A stretch of 64,000 nucleotides of DNA from Sphaerolaimus hirsutus. Taxonomy: Eukaryota > Nematoda > Chromadorea > Monhysterida > Sphaerolaimidae. The position numbers were made by a program, and so were the translations under genes. Location of the stretch: contig OZ038452.1 in the NCBI GenBank assembly GCA_964036195.1, forward strand, positions 5,202,704 through 5,266,703. The letters run 5' to 3'. Positions within the stretch are counted from its first letter, which is position 1; each line of letters begins with the position of its first letter. This document shows, in pieces, positions 46,016 through 56,999 of this stretch. Under the pieces are notes generated by a model, which had not been told where the DNA came from, searched no databases, and saw only the letters and a program-made list of their open reading frames with translations.

Positions 46016-49000
46016 CTCCCGGAATATATATTATAAGTGTAGGTGAATGTACTCACTATACACCTAATTACATTTCCAAATTCCAAATACTTAATGAGCT
46101 CACCAACCACAACTTTTCAGAAATTCTGGAACCAACATACAATTTAAATATGTATTTATAAAATTACGGCGCGCGTAATTAAAGTAACACTTCAGCTGTA
46201 AACTTTCCATAAAGTACCGCCGTGAAAAATTATCTCTACGTAAACTGCCGTTTTAATTATTCACTTACGGCATTACACGTTTTCAAACGAAATGGTTCTT
46301 TTTTACAGCAGCCGGATTGTGTTTATTTTTTACCCAATTGTCAGAAAAAGTAATTTTTTATGAATCAATGGCATTGGAATATTGTAAGTGTTCATTGTCC
46401 ACACTATATACATTATTGTATTTGTCATTTTGATTGAATCGCCGTATGAATTGTTCGCAAATATTCCGACTCGATATCGTGGAACATGTTCTCACAATAG
46501 ATCGGGTATGTAAATATTATACCGACGTAGTAAAATATGTAATTATTTTGTGTAGTAACCAAATCCTATGTAAAACGTTAAAATACTCAATTTTCAATCC
46601 ATTGACTTGAATTAGTTTTTTCAAGTGACATCATTTATAACTCCGTTTAAGCAGAATATGAGAAAAATCATCTACCCCATATAATGAAACAAATCTCATC
46701 AAAAATTGCACTTGACTCCATGTTATGCATTAGTGATGGAAATGCAGCACCACAGCACCGGTGCTGGTGCGGTGCATTTTGTGACGGTGCCTTTAGGTGC
46801 TAGAACCACAGGCAATATAGGTTAAAATAAAAGGCACCAGAAAGCACCTGATGCCAGATGGGTTCTTATTGGCAAAGTATGTCCCAGCACTGACGTATTA
46901 AATAAATAGGTTACTAATTCTTGAACTTGTACCTAAAACAGAATCGTTTCCAGTGTATTTTTGGAGAAATTTTGAGGAACAGCGAGCTCCTCGCCCATAA
47001 ACTTACATTGTACACTTCACAATGGAATCTAAAAATCTGAACAAGAAAATGATTTTTCCCTGTCACTTTATATTTACATTGCTTTCATTATGGGCTATTT
47101 GGTGCAACTCTTTTGTGTGACACTATTCCTAAAAAACCATGGTAAACATGGTAAAACCACTATTCTTTGTATACAGTTTAGTAAAATCAGCATACTTTGC
47201 CAACCACACACATGCTGTAGTGTGAGATCTACCACTTTCAAAACTGGAAATCTGGTGCTAAATGTTTTTTTTAATTTTAAATATTAGATTGCCTACTGGA
47301 TAATTTTGTGCAAATTCTTGAGTGAGTTTACCGAACTTTTCAGTAAAATAATGATATTCCCTAATGCCGTGCACATGGATCAGTAGAAAATAAGTATGTT
47401 ACAACAGCATGTAAAATCTTTATTACATATTTATAAAGTATTCTTATCACAATTTATGACAAAAATATCAACCACACCATTCTGGGAATTCTATGAGCTT
47501 AGCCACCAAAATCAGTTGAGAATTCCCAAAATACATTAATCCAGGTGTCCAGTGCCCTTCAGCGTTGGTCCAATTTCTGTAAGAATGGCAATGGTGTGGT
47601 GCGGGGCAGTGTGGTGTGGTGTGGTGCGGTGCGGTGTGGTCCGGTGCGGTGTGGTGCGGTGTGGTGTGGTACGGTGCGGTACGGTGTGGTGTGGTGAAGT
47701 GTGGTGCGGTGCGGTGCGGTGTGGTGTGGTCGGGTGCGGTGTTTTGCGGTGCCGTATGGTGGGGTGCGGTGCGGTTGTTTCACTGGTTGGTGCCCCACGG
47801 TGCCACATGCCATTTTTAAGAGTTGACAGTGGTGTCGGTGCGGGGCGGACTGCGGTTCACATTTTCCTGTCCCCTGCACATCACTAATTGTCACATAGAG
47901 AAGAACACTCTGGAGTTCGGAATGCTTCAAATGCAGTGCTTTTGAAAAGAATGCCTCAGGTAATTTTTTGCCTACCACCTCCTCAAGTACATTTTATGAA
48001 ATAATTTTAGGTGTCTAAAGTGAATATGACACAATTTCCAAGGCAATAGTTTATACTATGAACTAAACAACTGACCTAGTATTATAGTAGGAATTTTTCG
48101 TACATCCACCCATATTTATATTTCCTTTTTGATGGAAGAAAGTTAGTCCATTGACATAAGTTCAAAACTTTATTTCATGAAATCTGAACAAACATCAGAA
48201 AAAGTACACCGACAAACTTCAACCAATGGTTTTTGTCAGAAAACTAAACTTCTAAATTACACATTGCTTACTTAAAAAAACCTTGTTTCATATTCATTCT
48301 AATATCCAGTATTATAAAAAAATTCTAATCCCCAAAGTTCACGCTTTCAATTTTCACACACATTTCCCTGTCACTGTCTTTCGACCACGAAAAGTGAATA
48401 ACAGAATGGATGTTATGCAAAATTGTACTATATTTATTTGTAACATAAACAAGTCTATAGTTGGTAGACATTAAGAACAAACATGGGGCAACATTCCACT
48501 CTGCATGTTTTGATTCACATGTCTATTCACCTGTATATTAGTGTCATTCGCGCATATAAAATGGTAACCACTAGTGATGGGAAATGTTTTAGCGTTGGGT
48601 TGGCGCCGAAACTCAGAAACCTCACAATATTTTTCCTTCTTTTACTTGCGTTGCTTTATCGTGTAATTTGAAAAGATTGCTTACTGTCTTTGAAAATATG
48701 ATAAAAAATAAATTGAAGTTTTCCAGCGCCATACAATCCCAAGATTTACTTGGCGCCATTCCAATGCCAAAAATTACACGCCGGCCACAATTTGGCCTGA
48801 TGGCACTAATGGGTTGATTTATTCCGGTGCACTTTGCGCGAAAAATTCGCCTTTAATGTTCCGGGTGCATTCGATGTATTCTCAGTGGCAAATTTTCGTT
48901 CACCTGCAACAGAAAATGAAATGTACGTGCATACCTGTGCACATCAGCACTTGGTCTGATCTAGAATAAGCGAGATAGTGTGTAACATTATGTATTTTTG

Positions 49001-49427
49001 TACAAATTTGAAACACCTGTTTGAAATACATTTTCTTTACTCAAGTACTTCTTAAAAGTATAGATAAAAGCAAGTACCGGTACTTCTTTAAAGGAAATGT
49101 AAACAAACTTACTCAGTACACCAGTAATGTTTTTATTTTTGGGTAAACATAAATATGTTTTAACAACTATAGTGTGTAAATATAACATTATACCACTTAT
49201 TCGCGTGTCTACTTATAGCGACGTAGCACCAGATAACATTCTTGCATCATGCTTAATGCCCTGTTAAGCAAAAAAAATTTTCAAGCATCCAAACAGTCAA
49301 GATAAAGCAACATGCATTATGTCAATTCCTTTCATTAGGTTTATATTTCATTCTCAACTATACCTGTCACATCACTTGACATTTTAAACCTATCCAACAC
49401 CTAGGACAGGATTCAACCTTTATCTAG
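46016..49427. repeat. Gene-free stretch with GGTGC/GTGGTGCG element
   Basis: 46733-47888 is bounded by 'tagtgatggaaatgcagc' and 'ccctgcacatcacta'. It contains a degenerate gtggtgcggt minisatellite (47590-47780) whose His/Gly-rich and Cys/Val-rich ORFs are artefacts. 48570-48790 is a GCGCC-type element. 49005-49170 is an AGTTGTTAAA-family fragment. A short open frame at 46395-46506 ending near a GTATGT is noted but not called. Confidence 0.55.
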
Positions 49428-52400
49428 AACCATGACTTTGTGTCACTGGAAGCGGACAAGGCCAAAATAGGTATCACCATACACTGTCCCACAAATTTTG
49501 GAACACCCAGGGAAGTACACGGGAGAAGAGATTCGGGCATCGTTTTCTTTGGGTATTCTCATGTCTACACGCGTTTTATGCGCTCAAACGAAAGAGTGAA
49601 ATTAGATGTGTCAATTAGGTAACTGGCTACCGTAATCTCTTGAATAAAAATTTGGCACTGTAATCATGAAATGAAAAAAGTAAACTGAGTACGAGACCAT
49701 AAATATTTATCATAAAACTATCGCTTCCCAAGTTTGATTTTTACCGTATTTATTTGATCAGTGAGTGAGACATCAATCAGTCAATCTCATTCTCAAAATT
49801 ATTTACCCAGGTGCCCATTGGAAAGAACAGTTTATGCGGGATAAATGCCAAACTGGCACCAGTCCCAGACCCTGTAAAATGTCAAATGTCATGCAAAGTG
49901 TCAAAAGTCAGGTAAAATGACCTGGGACAAGGCAAAAGTACGTTTGCCATTTTGCAGGGCATTTTACATGACCTTAGGCATATTGCATTACATTTGACAT
50001 TTTACCAGAGCGGTTTACATGACTCTTGACATTTTGCATGATATTTGACATTTTCCAGGGTCTGGGACTGCACCCTGACGCGTTCTTTTCCATAACGTGA
50101 ATGTTGATTTTGTACGGTTTTGTTAGGGTGAATGAACAGTTGACCGCACTGTGCCTAACACCCGATTTATGCAGAGTTATATTGAAGATTATTTTTATCA
50201 AGAGGAGTTTTTACAACTCAGGTGTCAATTTTGCAAGTGGAGAAGTAAAAAACCATTTGAGAAGTGAGAGATGAAATTGCAGATAGAAAGTAAAAAAGCC
50301 AAGTAAAATTAGAAGTGTGAAGTTAAAAGTTTACTTTGCTTTTGACTTTTGACTTCTCATTTCACTCCTCACTTCTCATTTTACTACTCAATTCTAAAAT
50401 GTTCTTTATTTTATTTCTCCACTTGTGAAATTGGCACCTGACTCGACTTATTTACGATTTAGACTATTTAAAACAAACTTCTAGATTTTTCAGATTTGAA
50501 AAAATGCTGCCGTGCACTTCTAAAAATCTATCGCAATCTATCAATGTCGATGATCAATTCAGCAATTCTCCAGAGGCGGATACTTCATTCGAAAAAGATT
50601 CATGCTTAGGAACTTCAGTTAACAACACGTGGAATTCTAGCAAATCAGATCAAATTGACAGGTTTTCGGAGAAATCTTGGCGTGAAAATCGCGAGGAAAG
50701 TTGCAGCGATGGAGATTGTGATTTTACTGTGAGTTTTATGATAGTGGCTTGGTGGCAGTCCCGCACCCTGTAAAGTGCAAAGTAAAATGACATACAAATT
50801 TGTCAACCAAAATGTTAAGAGTTCAGTAATTTTTTATATTTTTTTATTTTAATTGACATGTTACATGACATTTGACACTTTACAGGGTGCGGGGGGGGGG
50901 GGGGTTGGGGGGGGGTTGTGGTGGTTCGATATATAGGCTTTTTCGGGGCATAGAAGGAAGAAAGGGCGAAAAATCGCTTAAAGTAGGTGTACAATGGCTC
51001 AAAATGGGTATACAAGAGTATATAGCATATAGAGCAACCGTATACAACTATCTGTTTTGCGGGTAGGGCAGGTAGGGCATATAGCTCGCAACAAAAATAC
51101 TACAAAATAAACACTTTTCAGATAGAAGCCCCCTACAATTGGCTCGACCCCAACAGCACCGATTTAGAATCCCAAATAGACGCCCTTTTTCTGGCGCGAA
51201 ATCGGTTGATAACGGCGAAAAAGTTGCAATCAAAAAGTGAAAATGCTCAATTAACTTCGTTAAGTGGCCAATTTTACGATGTGGCAGCGCTAGAGCAAAG
51301 TGAAAAGTGCGGCAGTAATTCGAGTTGCGATGAGAATTGGATTGATGTGGATGAAGGAATTGTGGTGAGTGAAATTTTGAGAAGATAGCGACTGCAGAAA
51401 TGGGTTGAGTGAAAAATTATTACCGTATTCCCTCGAAATACCCCCCCCCTCAAAATGGGCACTATGAGTTTATAACCCCCCCCCCCCTCGAAATACCCCC
51501 CCAAATATAGTGTATAGAGAACGTAAATGACAAAACCTACCGTTTGTGATCCAGGAAACGTAGAACACACGTTAAAAACAATGACTGTGTTATGTTAGAA
51601 CAGGGTTTATACCGTCTACGTACATATATAAGTCTATAGAGTCTTATACATGGCGGTTTTGTTGCATTTTTTGACGTCTGTGTACGTTACAGACAACACT
51701 TTAGTACTGGGATTTCAAAAAATTTCTGCCGAAATAATAAACCCCCCTCGTTTAACCCCCTCGAAAATCTCACTCTGAAAAATACCCCTGGGGGTATTTC
51801 GAGGAAATACGGTAGATCAGGCATGCCCATTGCAGCAAGCCGAAAAAAGATCTTTCATATTTTTTCATAAAGTGCCAAGCTTAACTTTTCTAACAAAAAT
51901 GAAAAAATGCAAAAAAAACAGTGGCCAGAGCCCAAAAATTCAGCGTATTGCAATGGATAACAAGAAAGTTATGAAAGGAAAAAAATTTAAAATCCACAAC
52001 CCAGGAGCCAACCACCAGCCGCGATTATGACACCGAAGTAGACGCATCTGCCCGTACCGAAATTGATTGCGGTATCGGTGTCGGTACCAGTCACGGTTTT
52101 TTGTCAGTCCCATCGGAACTGAAATGGAACGATAAAGTTATCAATTCACCGAAAATGGCCTACCGCAGCAGACAGAGTTTATTGAGGAAAATAAAACGGC
52201 AGCAAGAGGTAAGCGAGAATTACGCATTGTGCTATTTTAAGCGTTTAGTATGTGAAGCACCTTTATTCTACTTTTTCACCCAAGAAAAACCTGTTCGAAC
52301 TAATGAAACAGCACTCAGCGTTGAAAGATATTTGATTTTGATGAAATTAAATTAAATATCAGAAAATCCCTCAATGAAAATCTCTCAAAATCTCTCAATT

Positions 52401-54648
52401 GTATCTCTCAGAGAAGTATAAAAAATATAAATATTATATTTTTCTATTTTGAGATATTTTTATAAATCCCAGGAAAATTTTTGAAAAGAAAACATTATTC
52501 AATCTCCCTGGAACACACTGAAAAAAATTAAAATGTCAGATTTTTTGTATTCTGACATTTTCAAATAAATATAAATTTCCCAGAGCGTTTTCCCATACTT
52601 TTCAGAAGCACAGTGACACAACTCACCACACTGAGAAGCATCACAATGCAGTCAAATCAACAGATATTCAGAAAACGTCAATGCAAAATGTCACCCCATT
52701 TGTCATTGTGCAGCCTTGCACAGAAGTCGATTATGACGAAACACCAGTGGACCATTTCAGTGACGATTTTGAGGAACATGTGTATGAGGAAATCAACTAT
52801 GATTGCATGATCCCTAGTGAGTGAAACTTCAGATTGCAAGTTAACTTGTCGCTACGGGCGAGAACTCGGCCGTAAAGTAAACCCGGCCGTAAAGTAAATA
52901 CGGCTGTAATGCATAGTTGTACAAACGTATTTACGTTTACTCGATAAATACGTTTACGTCTCCTCCCGAAAAATACTGGTACTCACTTACTCGCGTACTT
53001 TTTGAAAGTACGCGAGTACAGAAAACGTGATTGAGAACATTTTTTGAGTGCATAAAAAGCTTTACTTTACGTTTTATACTACGATAAATAATTTTACTTT
53101 ACGTTTTCTGTACTCAGGTGTGACTAAAAATAAAATACTTTACGTTTACTTTGAAAAAAGTTCAGTACTTTTAACAACTCTGCCGTAATGATGCGCGGCC
53201 TAAAGTAGCATTCTCTACTTTACGGCCGGGTTCACTTTACGGCCGGACCACCCCCGTCGCTACGCACGCTACGTGTCAACTATAATACCAAGGGTTCAAT
53301 CAGGATCCCGATCCCTAATAAAAAAATCCGGGATTTTCTGGTCCCGATCCCGATCCTGAACCCCAATACCGAAAACTTAAAAAGCAATCCTGATCCCGGT
53401 CCCGAAACCCAATCCCGATAACTTAAAAGGCAATCCCGATCCCGATTCCGAAACTTTTCGAATACCGATCGCAATCCCGAAAAACTTCCCTATCGGGATC
53501 ACGATCCAGGAAAATTGAGAGTAAAGGACAAAAAGTGAAAGAAGTGACTTTTTGCACAAGAAATATGAACCGAAATACCCATTTTCCATTTTATGCCACC
53601 TCCCTGGAATTGCAGAGTGCTTTTAAACTTTTTTTGTGAAAAAAAAATAGAGAATACCCTCTATACCAGAGCTTCGGTCAAAACCCCCAATCCCGTGATT
53701 ATCCCGGGATCCCGGGATTATCCCGATGCCAAAAACTCAAAAAAGAACCCCGATCACGAAAAGTCAATCCCGTTTGAACCGTAGTGTCAACTGGTTTCCA
53801 CGTCAATTCAGATTTTAGTTGACGGGTCGCAGGACTATTTTCATGTGCTCATGCGGCAATTGCGCAAAGGAATTGATATTGGCATGTGCATTCGGACAAC
53901 GTTCCCACAACCCATAAACTAAAATCAAAATGGAAACCAGTCGACCCAGTTGACACGCAATTTTATCGTCAACTAGTACGCATAGGGCTCTTGGCAAAAC
54001 AAACAAACACACAAAAATTTGCTTTCCAGCCAGTTGCCTCACCGCGCACATGGGATTGCCATCAAAATGGCAACTCAATGGTCAACCGGGCCAGAGTGCA
54101 CCCCAGCTGCCACCCAGACCAAATTGGCTTACGCCCCTGGCCAGAAGAAAGCAGCGGGCTTCCTGTGGCTCATTTCCAAGGAGAAATGTAGATAGGCGGG
54201 CAGAAAGGGACCTGTCCCAATTTGAGGGCGTTGCAGATTCTGATGCACATGTCGCAGTGTGCGAGTGCGTGCGGTCGGAATGCAGAAATGATAGGTAGGT
54301 GGAATAATTTTCGACCATCTACCACTTAAATAGGAAAGATAAATAAGTTTTAAAAAGCGCAGGCATACCAGCAAGGAAACGAAAAACAAAATTGGAAGAC
54401 TCCTTTGGAAAGTGCAACAGAAACTCCACCAGCAACCAGAAAATGGAAGCAAAACAGAAGACAATCACAACTGCAAACCAACGAAAATGAAGTTTGGCTC
54501 AGAATTGGCTCTGCACAACCCCCAACGGGAGGCATCGATCACGAGAAGTGGCGTTCGGACATTGCTGCGCCATTTTGCCGGGAAACGGAGAGAAAAGCAC
54601 CCGGTGCACGCTGCCGATGATCTCGTCAAAGATATGCTGAAAATTTGA
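49428..54648 (+). CDS. Seven 3' exons of an unrecognised gene
   Basis: Exons: 49428-49618, 50494-50728, 51122-51364, 52005-52208, 52606-52816, 54030-54294, 54363-54648 (TGA). Donors are GTAACT, GTGAGT, GTGAGT, GTAAGC, GTGAGT, GTAGGT, and phases 2,0,0,0,1,2 close without a stop, giving 544 residues. The N-terminal exon (KAKIGITIHCPTNFGTP) looks folded. The rest is hydrophilic, Ser/Glu/Asp-rich and probably disordered, with a Tyr-acidic patch (EEHVYEEINYDCMIP; YEEI matches the Src-type SH2 ligand consensus) and a basic C-terminus ending DDLVKDMLKI. No TM segment or named domain is seen. The 5' part may lie at 41.9-43.8 kb. The introns hold a CCTGTAAAATG MITE, an ATTTCGAGG MITE and others. Confidence 0.7.
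49851..50076. repeat. Reference copy of the CCTGTAAAATG MITE
   Basis: Among the clearest family members, with ends ggcaccagtcccagaccctg and 'cagggtctgggactgcacc'. Inside are repeated gtcaaatgtcatgcaaagtg blocks and their inverse. The tips contain both donor-like CT|GTAAAA and acceptor-like TTTTACAG in opposite arms. It lies within an intron, not at its borders. Confidence 0.85.
50218..50442. repeat. Foldback with CAGGTGTCAATTTTGCAAGTGG ends
   Basis: Ends 'caggtgtcaattttgcaag' and cacttgtgaaattggcacctg enclose inverse 'gaagtgagagatgaaat' / 'atttcactcctcacttctc' blocks. The AACTGGCACC-type tip resembles the tip that provides the acceptor of the last GPCR exon. Confidence 0.75.
51422..51813. 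repeat. ATTTCGAGGAAATACGG-family MITE, long form
   Basis: A 392-bp copy with both ends intact and the full interior (tgtgatccaggaaacgtag, 'gtctgtgtacgttacag', 'gtactgggatttcaaaa'). It lies in the intron between exons 51122-51364 and 52005-52208. Confidence 0.9.
52855..53255. repeat. CGGCCGTAAAG element with nested AGTTGTTAAA element
   Basis: Inverted 'cggccgtaaagtaaac' and ttcactttacggccgg repeats are separated by an AGTTGTTAAA-family insertion (~52911-53181, tactcgc/gtactttttgaaag palindromes). It lies in the 52817-54029 intron of the unknown gene. Confidence 0.7.
53285..53785. repeat. GATCCCG-array element
   Basis: Ends 'agggttcaatcaggatccc' and 'ggattatcccgatgcc ... gtttgaaccgta' enclose degenerate gatcccgatcccg arrays. 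The layout (GGGTTCAA ends, short tandem arrays just inside) parallels the CGATATT element at 38851-39624. Confidence 0.7.
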
Positions 54649-54734
54649 CGTATTCCACCAGTATTCGTATTTGAAGTTCCATTCTATTCACATTCATTTG
54701 TGAAGTTCATGGAATTTCGCCAGATGTCTACAGA

Positions 54735-55082
54735 TACCGTATTACCTCGAATTACCCCTCCCCCTTGAATAAATCCCCCTCAAAATGGGCTGGGTAATAA
54801 TACCCCCCCCCTCGAAATACATCCCCGGAATGATGTACATCATGTATGCAATGTACACGATGTATTTATTACTGCTAATTTGCATTGCAGCCACACATAG
54901 ATTAGTTTGTGTAGCTATCCACGTTTTTATGTACAATTGATATCCTGTTCGGACACATTTATCACCTGTTTTGGGTACACAAATGCCTACCTTTTACTAC
55001 GATCCTTACGAAAATTTCTGACGAAATTATAACCCCCCTCAAATAATAAACCCCCATGGGGGTATTTCGAAGTTATACGGTA
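54735..55082. repeat. ATTTCGAGGAAATACGG-family MITE, diverged
   Basis: Ends ataccgtattacctcgaat and 'ggtatttcgaagttatacgg'. The interior has 'gatgtacatcatgtatgcaa' blocks related to 12450-12560. No gene. Confidence 0.75.
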
Positions 55083-55235
55083 ATCCAAAAATACACAGCA
55101 CCTTGGAATGATTCTTTCCACCTATTTGCCGTTAATACGCAGAATTCTATTACTGTATCGATAACTTTGATCGTCCAACTGCAAAAGTCATAAATGCGCG
55201 CACTATGTTCGAGTGAAGTTCCTTTTTTTGTAGAA

Positions 55236-55490
55236 TACTCCGCGGACCGTATGCTATGCATTTTTTTCAAGGAAACACTCCATCATGACGTCATCGGCTA
55301 TAAAAAAAGATTGTTCAAATAAAAAATCAGTTTCAGGAAAGAAAAACATTTGTTGCTCGTACGCGACTCCGCCTTTTTTCCTTTTAAAATATTTTTCTTT
55401 TTGTGATAGTGTGTGCATAAGTATCCTGCTGGCGTGTTATCGACTACGACATAAGTAATTTTGGACGCGTACTCTGCGGTCCGCCGAGTA
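55236..55490. repeat. MITE with internal TGACGTCA palindrome
   Basis: Ends tactccgcggaccgta and tgcggtccgccgagta. The conserved block 'ccatcatgacgtcatcgg' contains TGACGTCA, the full CRE/ATF consensus. Other copies lie at 40075-40309, with fragments near 23330, 25840 and 7440. Confidence 0.8.
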
Positions 55491-56999
55491 AAGTTTATTT
55501 CATTCCGAACTCATTGTTTTAGAGGGGAAGCAAAAGACACCAAACGTGAAAGTGCCAAGAAATGGCATGACATTAAAAAACGAGTGGAAAACAGATTTTC
55601 TTATTTCGCAACATAATAAACAGCAATTTCTATATTAACCATGATAAGAATATTTGTGATGATGGACACTACGAAATTTTTATTATTATCATATTCCACG
55701 TAAATCATTAAATTATTGGTAAAAAATTTATCAAATATTTGACGGGCACGCAATTTCCTATAGGCAAATTTGATCACACAAATCTGACGGAATAAATAAA
55801 CAATCACAATATTCATATGTTTAAATTTACTAGTACAGATGCATGGATAAATAAATATTTACAACTCTCTCACGAGAAATCCAGGAAAAATGCGCCTACA
55901 TAACGTAAATGTTTATGCAACACGGCATTGGCCCCACCAACACTAGTTGACATGGTTACCAAATGTCAACTGGTTTCGATCCCAATTCAAAGATTGCTCA
56001 TGAGTAAAACGTCGTTGAATTTGAAAGTAAAATTGAATTGGAATCTACACCAGCTGACATATGGTGTCGTTTTCAACTAGTCCGTGTAGGACCATTTTAT
56101 AAAAAACTATGGCCGGAGCAAGTTTATCAACAAAAATAAATACAACCAGAAATCGGGACAAAAATCCAATATTTTCCATTTTCCACCTAATTTTTTTTAC
56201 ATATTCAACATATCAACGGAATGCAAACAAGATTCATAATGTGTGATCATTCAAAAAGAATGATGTTCAATTTCACAGGACTTGTGATGTAAAGGCGCCA
56301 TGGCGCCATTTTTCCGTGGCGCTGTGTAAAAAAGCGCTGGCGCTACAAATCTGAGAAGCGCCATGGCGCTTGGCGCTATTTTACATAACAACACTGGATA
56401 GAAGCAATTGCCCCACAAAGGACCCGGCAACAACACTTTTCAAGTTTTTTTTAAAACAGGATGTGTCAACAATTGTTTCGTATAATTTCAGATGCTATAA
56501 AAGAATGGGACTGCGCAAAAAAACGTGTAGCAAAAATGAAATTTCCTTCCCGCAGTCATATTAATCGTTGGCACACCTAGACGAAAACGACGAAAAAAAT
56601 CGCAATAAATCGGCGAAAACTCGTGAAACCACAATCGATACATAAATTTCATCAAACTTAGATCAACGACCCAGTAGATATAATCATCCATCAAACACGT
56701 TTGCAAATAAACAAAAAACCCACCACACAAAAATATAGAAATACCTTACGGAAAACCTCATATTGGCACTGCACACACCAGTTCACCGCCGGTAAACTCA
56801 ATATTTAGTGAACTTATAAATCAACTTTGAACGGTATTTGAGTTCACTGGAATTAGGTATTCGTCAACTACAGTTGACGGAGAGCAGAGAAAAACCCATT
56901 GCAGTAAACTCAAGTGCCTTCAAGGCTGATTTAAGAGTTTATAAAAATTTTCAAATTTCATTGGTAAGCAAACTAGTGTGCGCCGAAATTCTTATAACA
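55491..56999. other. Gene-free stretch downstream of TM9SF3
   Basis: A GCGCCATGGCGC element lies at about 56284-56390 and a CACACTAGTTTAC MITE at 56768-56985. The latter ends only ~15 bp before the TM9SF3 stop codon, so it would lie in the 3' untranslated region. No clear AATAAA on the minus strand was located nearby. Otherwise unique AT-rich sequence. Confidence 0.5.

Noticed and set aside
46395..46506. Possible exon ending at GTATGT (contains ESPYELFANIPTRYRG)
   Set aside because: No acceptable acceptor upstream and no phase partner, so it was left uncalled.
47536..47978. His/Thr/Pro-rich and Cys/Val-rich ORFs
   Set aside because: They are translations of the gtggtgcg minisatellite on both strands, with no start context or splice support.
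49812..49860. Possible exon after 'atttacccag' (contains HWKEQFM)
   Set aside because: Tempting as a C2-like end, but its phase does not fit exon 49428-49618, whereas exon 50494 does. It also runs straight into a MITE.
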